This document shows positions 33,401-42,489 of a stretch of DNA of 64,000 bases, one piece after another. Numbering within the stretch: position 1 is the stretch's first letter; each line of letters opens with the position of its first letter. The stretch spans positions 660,551,676-660,615,675 of the forward strand of contig CM048744.1 in the NCBI GenBank assembly GCA_026315105.1, read 5' to 3'. The notes under the pieces were generated by a model, which ran no database searches, was not told the origin of the DNA, and saw only the letters and a list, made by a program, of their open reading frames with translations. Position numbers and translations under genes: made by a program. The stretch is from Locusta migratoria (taxonomy: Eukaryota; Arthropoda; Insecta; Orthoptera; Acrididae).

Positions 33401-34126
33401 AGACCAATCTGCCCTCCTGACATTCCATTTGCGAGACGGCCGACAGACCGTGTTCGGTGACGAGGTTGGTGAAGAGAGCAGAATAGCATAATGGTTGGAA
33501 CCCATAGGATATGAAAGTACAGACCATGTAAAGAATGAAGAAACAGACGCTGAACACAAAGTCAAATCGACGGCTGATGGTCTCTGTCCGGGTAATGGAA
33601 GTAACGTAGGGGATCCATCATTGAGGATGATAAGATTGAACTCGTCGATAATATCAAGAATGCCATCACCCAGCCTATCGTTATATGCACACCCCCACAA
33701 TCTGTTGTGTGCATTAAAATCCCCGCAGAACAGAAATGGAGGTTCCAACTGTTGTACCAGAGCGTACCACTCTTCAATGGTAATGTATGACCGTGGTCGG
33801 CTGTAGAGCGCCACAATAGTTATTCGACCAATTGGAGATGAGAAGTTTACTGCTATCGCTTGAAAGCTTTCAATATCGTCATGAGAAATCAGAACAGGGG
33901 TGTGATGCAGCATATTATTGATAAAGAGGGCGACTCCTCCTCGACCATCATCTCTGTCTTGGCGGTAAACGTGGTATCCTTGGAAGCGTACGATGCTATC
34001 TGGTTGAAACCATGTCTCAGAGATGGCGGCCACTGCTATCTTCCGCATCCAAAGTTCACGTTGAAGTACACCCTTGTTGGCAATCGCAGATCGCGCATTC
34101 CACTGCAGTATTTTAAATTCCGCCAT
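30416..34126 (-). pseudogene. I-like retrotransposon ORF2 (endonuclease, RT, RNase H) with one in-frame stop
   Basis: The ATG at 34126 overlaps the end of ORF1. An AP-type endonuclease comes first (KILQWNARSA, AISETWF, FCGDFNAHNRLWG, VDLTLCS). Its terminal SDH motif reads SNH (GSNHYAIL). The RT follows: SPGHDQIHYSM, TQVLVPILKPGKD, LFLDFSRAYDNVLIHEL, SRGLPQGAILSPLLYA and the catalytic LQYADDVCIY. RNase H then shows IYTDGSKTEAG, YTAELLAIREA, LTDSQSVLKKL and GHRGIPHNETVDRLA, with all acidic residues kept. A single TAG at 32645-32647, between PGQAT and YRPIAL in the fingers, divides the frame. The reading frame is the same on both sides, so this is one point change in an otherwise open ORF of about 1236 codons. 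Without readthrough no full enzyme is made. Confidence 0.93.
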
Positions 34127-35978
34127 TGTTGTTAGAAGTAAGGAGAGTCGTTAATAGTTGGCGAATAGGCTGTATCTGTAAAGTTCCAGGTGGCATTGTT
34201 TTCGCGTCTTCTATGAGGTGAAGGATAAACCAGATAATTTTCTCTACGATGTATTCACTATTGTTACGTGGTGGCACTGCTTGTTGTCCGTACTGAGGAG
34301 GATACGGGTTGGGTGGTAAAGGGGCCTGTGGTAGATGTTGGGAGATAGAATATTCGTGACTAACGTCTGAAAATCCCTGACGCCAGACGGGTCTGGAAGT
34401 TTGTTTTTTCCCCGTGCCGCTCATGACGGAGCTGACACCCGCTCTGTCTGCTATGGTAACATCATTCCGTTGATACCTTTCGTCCTTAGGTGGTGAACGC
34501 AGCTGGGGCGCCAATGGCGACATTGGTGGCCCCGTAGAACGCTCTTGTACAGCGACTTGCGGTTGCTGTAAATGCCTTCGAGGTAGGGGCGGGAAGTCCG
34601 CAGAACTCTGAGGGCTAGGGGGCTTCCGTACGGCCGCGGAATATGTGGGGTGCGGCCCACTGAGTGCCCTTCCTGACGTGGCGTACGCCGTTGCACGTTG
34701 TAGCTCTTGCTGGTGGAGAAAAATGGGGCATGACCTCTCAGTGACAGGGTGCTGTCCAGAGCAATTTAAACAGGTCGGAATCGTCGCAGGGCACGAATCA
34801 GCTTGGTGCTGACCGCCGCATCTGCTGCAACGAGTATGGCTTCGACACTGGTTTGCCCGATGATGAAAACGCCAGCAATTTGTGCACTGAATGACTGGGG
34901 CAACGTACGGTACCACTGGGCAGCGTGCCCCCAGAATAGCAACATGAGAGGGTAATGTCTGAGAGCGAAACACCACCATGCAGACTGGAATGGGTACTGT
35001 GAGCTCAGGATTGGAAGGATGTTTCTCCGTGTATCGTTTTATACTTGTTACAGGATAAACACTTTCCATGGCATCTATTATCTCTTTGTCCGTTAGGCTG
35101 GTCTCTACGTCATGGATAATGCCATACGTATGGAGTAAAAAGTTAGGGATGTAAACATCGAACTTATGATCTTTGAAAGCAGGGACATTTAGTAAGTTAT
35201 TAGCAGCTGCAGCAGTTTTCAGTTCTATCTTAACTCTGTTCTGGCCTGAGGAACTAATGTCAACAATATCGTGCTTGAGGTGAGAGCTGTAGGAATACAA
35301 TAACTTGCCCACTGACATGGGATGGAGTTTGCCAACGTTTTTATCTAAGCTCTCCACGAAGACAATGTATGGGCCTGCATCTGTCCGACTGTATCGGTTA
35401 TTGATACTCGGTCGAGTAACGGTGGCAGGAGAAGCAGATGTCTGTACCGGCGTGCGTTCTGTGTTTGCCTGTCCGGTGCCGTCGGTAGAAGACGCGTGGG
35501 AAACCGGTACCTGGCTCATTTCACAGTCCGTGACTGAAGGAGAATCGACACACAGCCGTTTACTATGGGGACCACTTTCTTGCTGCTGTTGTGCAGCTGT
35601 ATCGCCACTAGGTAATATGCTGGAGGGGTCGCAGGAATAACTGAGGTGCTGACTAACCTGTTGTAACTCATGTTGTTGATGTTGTTGCTGGAGGAATTGC
35701 TGGTGTTGCCGTTGTTGCAGCTGCAGTAGCTGAAGCTGTTGCTGCTGGGCCAGTTGCTGCTGGAATTGTAGGTGTTGGTGGTGTAGAAGCTGCGGTTCTT
35801 GTTGCTGCTGTGGCCCTTGTTGTTGTGCATATTGTAGGTCCTGTGTTGGTAGTTGACTCTGCTGTACGTCAGCAGGGTTGTCGGACATCATCGGCAGCGG
35901 GAGAGCCGTCGCTGCAGGTTGATTACATATTTCCATGGCGGACTGGATGACCTGACCCGTATTAGGTGGGTCGGCCAT
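34113..35978 (-). CDS. I-like retrotransposon ORF1 (gag-like RNA-binding protein)
   Basis: 621 codons from the ATG at 35978, giving MADPPNTGQVIQ. An in-frame TTG further up is not a likely start. Order: short N-terminal region; a long Gln-rich tract (about residues 55-115, with runs such as QLLQLQQRQHQQFLQQQHQQ); a Ser/Thr-rich linker; a folded region around NRYSRTDAGPYIVFVESL that resembles the RRM-like core of insect gag proteins; then three CCHC zinc knuckles (CTNCWRFHHRANQC, CSRCGGQHQADSC, CLNCSGQHPVTERSC); and a Pro-rich C-terminus. Gag proteins of this type bind their own RNA and form the ribonucleoprotein. The frame is uninterrupted. ORF1 ends at 34113 just past the ATG of ORF2. Confidence 0.92.
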   Translation of the reverse strand: MADPPNTGQVIQSAMEICNQPAATALPLPMMSDNPADVQQSQLPTQDLQYAQQQGPQQQQEPQLLHHQHLQFQQQLAQQQQLQLLQLQQRQHQQFLQQQHQQHELQQVSQHLSYSCDPSSILPSGDTAAQQQQESGPHSKRLCVDSPSVTDCEMSQVPVSHASSTDGTGQANTERTPVQTSASPATVTRPSINNRYSRTDAGPYIVFVESLDKNVGKLHPMSVGKLLYSYSSHLKHDIVDISSSGQNRVKIELKTAAAANNLLNVPAFKDHKFDVYIPNFLLHTYGIIHDVETSLTDKEIIDAMESVYPVTSIKRYTEKHPSNPELTVPIPVCMVVFRSQTLPSHVAILGARCPVVPYVAPVIQCTNCWRFHHRANQCRSHTRCSRCGGQHQADSCPATIPTCLNCSGQHPVTERSCPIFLHQQELQRATAYATSGRALSGPHPTYSAAVRKPPSPQSSADFPPLPRRHLQQPQVAVQERSTGPPMSPLAPQLRSPPKDERYQRNDVTIADRAGVSSVMSGTGKKQTSRPVWRQGFSDVSHEYSISQHLPQAPLPPNPYPPQYGQQAVPPRNNSEYIVEKIIWFILHLIEDAKTMPPGTLQIQPIRQLLTTLLTSNNNGGI

Positions 35979-36405
35979 TTCGAAGATACACTGAGTAGTA
36001 CTGCTACCACGAACGTGTGGTTGAGACAACACACACAATTCCGGCGCGCACTACTCTGCACGTGAACGTTTCTCCCCGAAAAGGCAGATACGAGTATACA
36101 AACGCACGGAAGAATAAGTACGTCGCACCACACTCGTCCGCGAAACGTAAACAAAGCGCGACCGCACAGAGCGCAGCAGTAAACGCGTCCGGACTCCGCG
36201 GGAGGCGGAAGTAGACTGCCAATATTGATTTAAGCCTAAGGAAGTCCTTTCTGAAGGCATTTGTATGGAGTGTTGTATGGGAGTGAAACATGGACGATAA
36301 ACAGTGCCGACAGAAAGAGGATTGAGTCTTTTGAAATAAGGTGCTACACAAGAATGCTGAAGAACAGATGGGTGGATCGCGTAGCTAATGAGGAGGTACT
36401 GAACA

Positions 36406-36600
36406 GATGTTCAAATGTTTGTAGAGCCTATGGGACTTAACTACAGCGTCATCAGTCCCTAAACTTACAAACTACTTATCAACTAGCTAACACTAAGGAC
36501 GGCAAAAATATCCATGCCCGAGGGGGATTCGAACCCCCGACCGTAGTGGCCGTGCAGACCGTGACTGGAGCGCCTCAGTCCCCTCGGCCACCGCGGCCGG
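36406..36600 (-). mobile_element. SINE family A, full length
   Basis: Reverse orientation: the tail (ATGTTCAAATGTTTGTAG) begins at 36406 and the head ends CACCGCGGCCGG at 36600. B-box region GGATTCGAACCCCC at about 36526. No clear target duplication was found. The RTE-like fragment ends immediately before it and a foldback element begins immediately after it. Confidence 0.9.
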
Positions 36601-36702
36601 CTTTACAGTAGTAAACAGAAATGCTGCGGTTGGTTCATACAAACTATCATTGGCCATTGTTTGTGTGAACCGACTGTAGCGCTACTGTTTACTACTGTAA
36701 AG
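36601..36702. mobile_element. Short foldback element
   Basis: The ends are exact complements: CTTTACAGTAGTAAACAG at 36601-36618 and CTGTTTACTACTGTAAAG at 36685-36702. Homology continues inward (GGTTGGTTCATACAAAC mirrored by TTGTGTGAACCGACT), leaving almost no loop. Confidence 0.87.
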
Positions 36703-36717
36703 TAGACTTGCGTATAA

Positions 36718-37310
36718 TAGTTCGCGATCGGGAGCACACACTTTAGTACGCGAACTAGTTAGTTCTTTAAGTTTGTCCGCTCCCAGTGACGGCTGAGCGG
36801 CGTCGTCTGCGCATGCAGGTGGAGGGAAAAGTTCCCCCACCTAGCTGCTTCATGCGCTTGCTGCTTGATCCTCTAACGATATCACGCGAACCAAAAGAAC
36901 TGTGGATAATTTATCACGTTTAATTTTAGAGTTATCTCTATATATTGCCATTATGTAGTTTATTAGTCAGATACTGCAGAGAGCAGAATACTTCACTCAT
37001 ATTTTAGTTCGCGACCGGTAGCTCTCCTTTTAGTTCGCAGTTCGGCCGCGAAGTAGGTCGCTCTTTTTAGTTCGTCCGCCCGTTTTAGCTTTTCTATCGC
37101 CACTAAAACTACAGATGAGCTGCATCTGAGCTCGAAATGACGGTGACTGGCAGAAGGGAATCACGCGATTCTGCGCGCTCTTGCGTCCCCCCGTTGTTCC
37201 CCGTCAGTCTTCGGAAAAGGAGCGGACGAACTAAGAGACGAGGGATCTGCGAACTAGTTCGCGTAGTTCGCCTGTGGGAGCGCTCTTCCGAACTAGTTCG
37301 TTCGCGAACT
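36718..37310. mobile_element. Inverted-repeat element rich in TAGTTCG motifs
   Basis: The left end AGTTCGCGATCGGGAGCACA is mirrored by the right end ...GAACTAGTTCGTTCGCGAACT. Inward, CGCGAACTAGTT and TTTGTCCGCTCC on the left match mirrored segments near 37220-37290. More than ten copies of TAGTTCG or its complement lie inside. No transposase is present. It is probably a non-autonomous DNA transposon; the superfamily is not determined. Confidence 0.65.
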
Positions 37311-37491
37311 ACACAAGACTACCGTAAGGTTGTAACACTTGAATGTAAACGGCATCTTGCGAATTATACCTACGATGGGACACTGATGATGGCTAGTTAC
37401 CTAGCAGAAATCTATCTGTAATTACATCTTACAGAGGCAATAATAATGTAATCCTTTGATCTGCGGTAACACTGAACGCTGAAAAGAAACT

Positions 37492-37721
37492 GATACAATG
37501 TTTAACTGAATGGCTATTGAAATAATTTATATTCCGAGATTGACGTTGTCTGATGTCCCTGTACCACAGATTAGGCTTTCAATTCATTTATACGACATGC
37601 GTCGGTATTGGTACTGAACACATTTGAACGCTGCCCAAGGCAGACGCATGTCGTAGGACATCAGACAAGGTAAATCTCGGAATATAAATTATTTCAATAA
37701 CCATTCAGTTAACATTGTATC
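37492..37721. mobile_element. Foldback MITE
   Basis: Left arm GATACAATGTTTAACTGAAT, then GGCTATTGAAATAATTTATA and TTCCGAGAT. The right arm is the complement, ending AACATTGTATC at 37721. Arms are about 50 bp with few mismatches. A second inner pair (GTCTGATGTCC and GGACATCAGAC) extends the hairpin. Confidence 0.88.
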
Positions 37722-37726
37722 ATCTG

Positions 37727-38478
37727 AAACTTCCTGGCAGATTAAAATTGTGTGGCGGAACCGAGACTCGAACATGGGACCTTTGCCTTTCGCGGGCGAG
37801 TGCTCTACTGACTGAGCTATCCCGACACGACCCACGATGCCGCTTCACAACTTCCTCCGGTACCTCGCCTCCTACTTTCCAAACTTCACAGAAGCTCTCC
37901 TGCGAACCACTCAAGACTAGGATTCCTGGAAGAAAGGATATGGTGGAGACATGGCTTAGCCACAGCCTACAGGATTTCCAGAACGAAACTTTCACTCTGC
38001 AGCGGAGTGTGTGCTGATATGAAACTTCCTGGCAGATTAAAATTGTGTGCCGGGACCGGGACTCGAACCTAGGACCTTTGAGTTTCGCCGGCAAGCGCTC
38101 TACCGACTGAGCTATCCCGACACGACTGACGATGCCGCCTCACAACTTTACTTTCACTCTGCAGCGGAGTGTGCGCTGATATGAAACTTCCTGGCAGATT
38201 AAAACTGTGTGCCGGAACCGGGACTCGAACTTGGGACCTTCGCCTTTCGCGGGGAAGCGCTCTACCGACCGAGGTATCCCGACACGACTCGCGAGGCGGT
38301 CTCACTGGCGGAAGTAAAGTTGTGAGGCGGCATCGTGAGTTGTGTCGGGATAGCTCAGTCAGTAGAGCGCTTGCCCGCGAAAAGCAAAGGTCCCCGGTTC
38401 GAATCCCGGTTCCGGCACACAATTTTAATCTGCCGGGAAGTTTCATATCAGCGCACTCTCCACTGCAGAGCAAAAAGT
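37727..38478. repeat. Cluster of four tRNA-like modules
   Basis: Modules at about 37750-37828, 38045-38125 and 38205-38285 (minus) and 38340-38420 (plus). They are joined by the GAAACTTCCTGGCAGATTAA and CTCTGCAGCGGAGTGTG linkers also seen at 28507-29047. The plus copy (38342 onward) can pair its acceptor arm and D arm, and it has a TTCGAATC T-loop. Its anticodon loop has 9 nt and no U33, so it is not a working tRNA. Confidence 0.83.
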
Positions 38479-38599
38479 TTCATTCTCGTCACAGTTACTT
38501 AAAATTCAAGTAATATTATTCAAGTTCTTAAAAAGAAAATATCAGTTGGAAATCATACTTTAACTAGCTGTATCAGGTATTTCATAAATAAAATTCTTT

Positions 38600-38925
38600 A
38601 TGATCCCGACAGGACTCACAATGTCGTCTGACAACTTTACTTCCGCCAGTACCAGTTTCATATCCTTTCTTCGAGGAGTGCTAGTCTTGCGAGTTTCGCA
38701 GGAGAGCTTCTGTGAAGTTTTGAAAGTAGACGGCGAGGTACTGGCGGAAGTAGAGTTGTGAGGCGGCATTGTGCGTCGTGACGGGATAGCTCAGTCAGTA
38801 GAGCACTTTCACACGGAAGTCAAAGGTCCCAGGTTCGAGTCCCGGTTCCGGTAGACATTTGTAATCTGCCAGGAAGTTTCACATTAGCGCACACTTCGCT
38901 GCAGAGTGAAAGTTTCGTTCTGATT
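38600..38925 (+). repeat. tRNA-like repeat, partial unit plus one module
   Basis: The spacer (TTACTTCCGCCAGTACC, GGAGAGCTTCTGTGAAGTTT, GGTACTGGCGGAAGTA) is followed by one plus-strand module at 38782-38852 (ACGGGATAGCTCAGTCAGTA to GGTTCGAGTCCCGGTTCCGG). It ends with the GCCAGGAAGTTTCA linker. Same family as 28507-29047. Confidence 0.8.
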
Positions 38926-39356
38926 GTATAATTTGGTTTTAGCGATCAGTGTTATCGCAGATCAAGGGATTAAATTATTACTGTCTCTGTGAGATATCCT
39001 ATTGGCTGCATTTTAATGTAAACGACCTCTTATCACAGAGTAGGTAAAACATTAGTACCGTACGTTATTACAATCGTTATTACCGATTTCAGCATTGTTT
39101 TGTAGATCTTTTTTTTTAATAAAAAATATTGTCATGTAAGTATTGTAAGTGTTTGGAACAATATATTCTTTTATTCAAGAATTCGACTTAACACTGCTGT
39201 TGTAACGCACCACGCAAAAATGGAATGGGAAGACGCTTATTTCTGTTTTGATGCTTGGCCTACGTTGAGTTCCGGTCAGTCTGTCGACTGGGCCACCTTA
39301 GCATTAATTGTGAGGGGTGTTTCCCGTTGTGTGAGGCACAGTTTGCGTGTGGGCAG

Positions 39357-39641
39357 GTGTACGTGAGCGAGGCGGCGAGCGCGGAGCGGCGCGGCGCGCT
39401 GGGCTGCGTGCCGGTGCTGATGTTCAACGTGGGCATCCTGGCCAGCTACCTGGCGGGCGCGTTCCTGGGCTGGCGCCTGCTGGCCGCGTTCGGCGCCGCC
39501 GTCACGGCGCCCGCGCTGCTGCTGCCGCTCCTCTTCCCCGAGTCGCCCGGCTTCCTCGTCGCCAAGGGCCGCCTCGAAGAGGCCGCCGCCGCCCTGCACG
39601 CCCTGCGCGGGCCAAGCTGGGACATCCAGCAGGAGCTACAG
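39357..39641 (+). CDS. MFS sugar transporter (Tret1-like), exon with TM5-TM6 and PESP loop
   Basis: 285 bp (95 codons), phase 0, between GTGGGCAG and ACAG|GTACCG. It starts VYVSEAASAERRGALG, the family YxxE...RG motif that follows TM4. It continues with TM5 (VLMFNVGILASYLAGAFLGW) and TM6 (FGAAVTAPALLLPLLF). The signature after TM6 is FPESPGFLVAKGR. The family normally has PESPR(F/W/Y)L, so Gly replaces Arg. The large central cytoplasmic loop follows (LEEAAAALHALRGPSWDIQQ), as short as usual for insect trehalose or hexose carriers. GC-rich codon use matches the other exons. It joins to E-L-E-H-C of the next exon. Confidence 0.93.
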
Positions 39642-39775
39642 GTACCGCACCGCCATCTCAGATGACACGTTCTCCATTTACCAAACAGTACCGTACATCA
39701 GTGTACGAGGCAGAGTTGGAAAATACGTTACCCTGACGACTGCGGTCAGAGTTGCGTATGAAAGGTAACAAATAG

Positions 39776-40107
39776 AATGACGCATTAAAGATATTCCGTC
39801 TGAACTGCTGATTTCGTTAGGAGGGCCAGTCCTGAAAAAAATGTTCAACCTTGTATGCAAGATGTATGAGACAGGGGAAATACCCTCCGACTTCAAGAAG
39901 AATATCGTAATTCCAATTCCAAAAAAAGCAAGTGCAGACAAGTGTGAAAATTACAGAACTATCAGTTTAATAAGTCATGGTTTCAAAATATTAACACGAA
40001 TTATTTACAGACGAATCGAAAAACTTGTGGAATCCGAGCTCGGGGAAGATCAGTTTGGATTTAGGAGAAATGTAGGAACACGGGAGGCAATACTCACATT
40101 TCTAATG
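39776..40107 (+). pseudogene. RTE-like LINE fragment, RT fingers
   Basis: A plus-strand frame from about 39776, IKDIPSELLISLGGPVLKKM, then FNLVCKMYETGEIPSDFKKN, IVIPIPKKASADKCENYRTI, SLISHGFKILTRII and LGEDQFGFRRNVGTREAI. This is the fingers-to-early-palm part of an RTE/BovB-type RT. It ends at TFLM with a stop. No ends or target duplication were identified. It lies in the transporter intron, on the same strand. Confidence 0.86.
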
Positions 40108-41018
40108 TAATGACTTTCTTATTTGATTGAAAATTATTAAAATACGACTTTCCAAGAAAGGTACATATAAAAATCACATAGAGGTACAGCTGCTGTGTGT
40201 GTGTGTGTTACCAACAAATGGAATACCAGTTGACAATGCCAAATACGTCGAAACAGCTGTAGTGTATAAATTAATAAAGCTAATAAGCAGCAGTAAAGGA
40301 TATCATACTTATTAAAAATGTCATATTACGATATATTCACTGCTGCAGTCCCATTAATGGAAAAATAAATTCAAAAGTTTTTTTTCTTTAAAGTCAATTT
40401 CCCGTAAACTGAAATTTTCAGTACATATGCCCCATTATATCAGAAACTATCATAGATAAATGAATGAATTTTTCAGAGACTCTGCATAACATACAAAACC
40501 ACCTCTGGTACTACATTCTTTAATACCCCCCCCCCAATTAGGAAGTCGACAAAAAATAATTTATGAAAAAACTTAATATTTTTGGTTAATAAATTTGAAA
40601 AAAATATTTTGAAAACTATAAAAAGGATAAATTAGTTTTTCGTACAGTTGACTCTACTAGCATTATGTAACATACAGTAAAAATATTAAGGTCCTTCACC
40701 AAATAGTGTTTTCAGAAACGGGTCAAATACTTGTCTAAGTTAAGGTTAGATAAGCCCCCTTAAGTATCACTCCGATGTATGCAGCCGAAATATTAGCAAC
40801 TAGAAATAAGTGGATACGACTGTACAGACAAACACACGGACACTCTGCTTTACAACATAAATGTTGAGTTTTACTCCTTATGATGTTATTGACTTAACTC
40901 AAAATTTGGAAACATCGAAAATACCACACTAAGGCGCATTAATTATCTCTGAGTAATCGCCAGTAGTGTGCTTATTTATCGTAGACTTGACTTGCCATCT
41001 TATCGTGTCGCGTTGCAG
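40108..41018. other. AT-rich intron sequence
   Basis: Nothing recognised apart from a short GT run (40195-40209) and a C9 run near 40530. The last 20 bp, ending GTCGCGTTGCAG, form the acceptor of the next exon. Confidence 0.45.
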
Positions 41019-41339
41019 GAGCTGGAGCACTGCGAGCGCGCGCCGCCGCTGCTGTCTCGGCTGCGCAGCTTGTGCCGCGGCGCGCGCGCGCGCGGCAAGA
41101 AGCACCAGGGCTCGCTGGTGCGGCCGCTGCTGGTGGTGGCGGCGGTGCGCGCGCTCAGCCGCTTCTGCGGGCTGCGCGCCATCCTCTGCTACACGCAGAC
41201 CATCCTGGTCGGCTCCAACTCGAGCGTCGACGTGCCGCTCTCCGTCGTCGCCACCGGCGCCGTCCAGCTCGCCGCCACGCTCGTCGCCTGCCTGCTGCTC
41301 GACCGCGTCGGCCGCCGCCCGCTCCTCATGCTGTCGCAG
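41019..41339 (+). CDS. MFS sugar transporter (Tret1-like), exon with TM7-TM8
   Basis: 321 bp (107 codons), phase 0, between CGCGTTGCAG and GTCGCAG|GTACCC. It encodes the rest of the central loop (ELEHCERAPPLLSRLRSLCR, then a basic Ala-Arg-Gly-Lys stretch). TM7 follows (FCGLRAILCYTQTILVG), then TM8 (PLSVVATGAVQLAATLVACLLL) and the conserved DRVGRRPLLMLSQ. In this family TM7 normally starts with QxxSGxN, whose Gln and Asn contact the sugar. Here the segment reads SRFCGLR, so the Gln pair and the Asn are replaced by Ser/Arg and Arg. This suggests altered substrate choice or loss of transport. GC content is extreme, as in the sister exons. Confidence 0.93.
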
Positions 41340-41504
41340 GTACCCGCACACTCTCTCAGAGTTCGCGCAGGATAACGTGGCCGGTGCGCCCACACGAGTT
41401 TTCGTCCCAAGCGCCGGGCGACTCCATTCCTTCGTTCGGAAGGGGAGGCCGCGTCAGTCCACTTCCGCCTGCCGGCCAGTGAGCTGGGCACTTCCCCTCC
41501 AGCG
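41340..41504. other. Intron start after TM8 exon
   Basis: GT donor followed by GC-rich sequence with no recognised feature, up to the left arm of the foldback. Confidence 0.5.
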
Positions 41505-42135
41505 CTCGCCTAGCGGGTGAGCTTAGTGACAAGCTAGGCAAGCGTCGTGTTGACGTCACAGTCACAATTCGCAAACAAACTCGACTGTGGCCACGACGGG
41601 ACGCTATCGATCCTTGCGGCTATAGACCAAACGACTCCTTATTTAGACACTCAGAAATTGGCTCCGGCTAATGAGAACTCGCTAGCTGTCAGCCAATGAG
41701 ATGCTGTGTGATTCATAACCGGACATTCGGGCGCTACGCGCTCTCACGTACTAAAAACACTTCTTGTTTAACCTATACCTAACCTTCTTAAAGCTACGCT
41801 ATAGATCACTTTTTTTAAAGTGAAAGTTAGGGTAGGTATAGGTTACACGAGAAGGTTTTTTTTTAGTACATGAGGGGGCATAGCACCCGAATCTCTGGGT
41901 TAAGAAACACGCAGCATGTCACTGGCTGACAGCTAGCGAGTTCTCATTGGCTGGAGACAGTTTCTGAGTGTCGAAATAAGGATTCGTATAGACCAAGCCA
42001 GCTTGTTAGTTGTCCGCCATTTTGATGTGCTGTAGAGAAGTGTGTCGAAAGGTCGATGTATCGCATTCAGCTCCTGATGACGTCAGCCCGACGCTTGCCT
42101 AGCGGGTCACTAAGCTCACCCCTCGCTCGCTGCTG
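41505..42135. mobile_element. Large foldback element
   Basis: Outer ends: GGTGAGCTTAGTGAC (about 41515) and its complement GTCACTAAGCTCACC (about 42105-42119), then GCTAGGCAAGCGTCG mirrored by CGACGCTTGCCTAGC. The inner arms are longer and strong. AATGAGAACTCGCTAGCTGT (left, about 41670) is mirrored by ACAGCTAGCGAGTTCTCATT (about 41930), and AACCTATACCTAACC is mirrored by GGGTAGGTATAGGTT. The middle of each arm is diverged. There is no protein-coding content. It begins 175 bp into the transporter intron. Confidence 0.83.
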
Positions 42136-42410
42136 CGGCCGCTATCCCCACCACTGCCGCTCTCCTCACGCTTGCCCAGCCGTCTGCGCGTCTACCGTCC
42201 AATTTATCCTGCGTGCACTCTATGTCGTGTTTTTTCACATATGGTATTCTGGGTTAGGCTATTTAGAAGCAAATGTCAGATAAAAAAAGGAAGGAAAAGT
42301 TGGTCCACATTTGTCGTAAATGCTCTTGATACACTGCCTCTGGAACGGAGCAAACGTCAAGCTGTTTACATTCATTTTCTATCGGGCATAGATCTGGAAA
42401 TAACCTGGTC

Positions 42411-42489
42411 AGTTAGCCGTGTGGTCTAACGCACCGCTTTCCGAGACAGAGAGGCGTACCGGCTTCGGTTTTAATCCGCCCGGCGGATT
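42411..42489 (+). mobile_element. SINE family C head, split by a LINE
   Basis: AGTTAGCCGTGTGGTCTAAC, then GCACCGCTTTCCGAG, then CGGCTTCGGTTTTAATCCGC and CCGGCGGATT form a tRNA-like head. The body does not follow here but resumes at 47909, after the Tx1/L1-like LINE. CGGATT is repeated at the two junctions (42484-42489 and 47909-47914). Confidence 0.72.

Larger units (their letters stand above)
30083..36218 (-). mobile_element. Full-length I-like non-LTR retrotransposon
   Basis: A 6136-bp element on the minus strand, bounded by an exact 13-bp duplication, CCAATATTGATTT, at 30070-30082 and 36219-36231. A poly(A) tail, seen as a T run at 30083-30091, marks its 3' end. A 5' UTR of about 240 bp precedes ORF1 (start 35978). 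ORF1 and ORF2 overlap by 14 bp, and a 3' UTR of about 330 bp follows. The presence of a terminal RNase H and a gag with three zinc knuckles suggests the I clade. It is the least decayed element in the window. Confidence 0.93.
29585..36405 (+). mobile_element. RTE-like LINE fragment, split by two younger insertions
   Basis: Three pieces read in order on plus. 29585-29715 gives FCYLGSKITNDGRSTEDI. 30000-30082 gives GRKGFLKKINLLTSN. 36232-36405 gives a LRKSFLKAFVWSVVW-like stretch, then RRQKEDxVF- and NAEEQMGGS-like sequence out of frame. These are the C-terminal parts of RTE/BovB-type reverse transcriptases. The gaps are a CR1-like 3' end (29716-29999) and the I-like element (30083-36218). The RTE copy was already broken by indels. 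Confidence 0.82.

Noticed and set aside
38340..38420. tRNA gene calls at the tRNA-like modules (also at 28945, 38782 and the SINE heads)
   Set aside because: The acceptor and T arms can pair, but anticodon loops have the wrong size or lack U33, and the modules sit in repeated units with linkers or SINE bodies.
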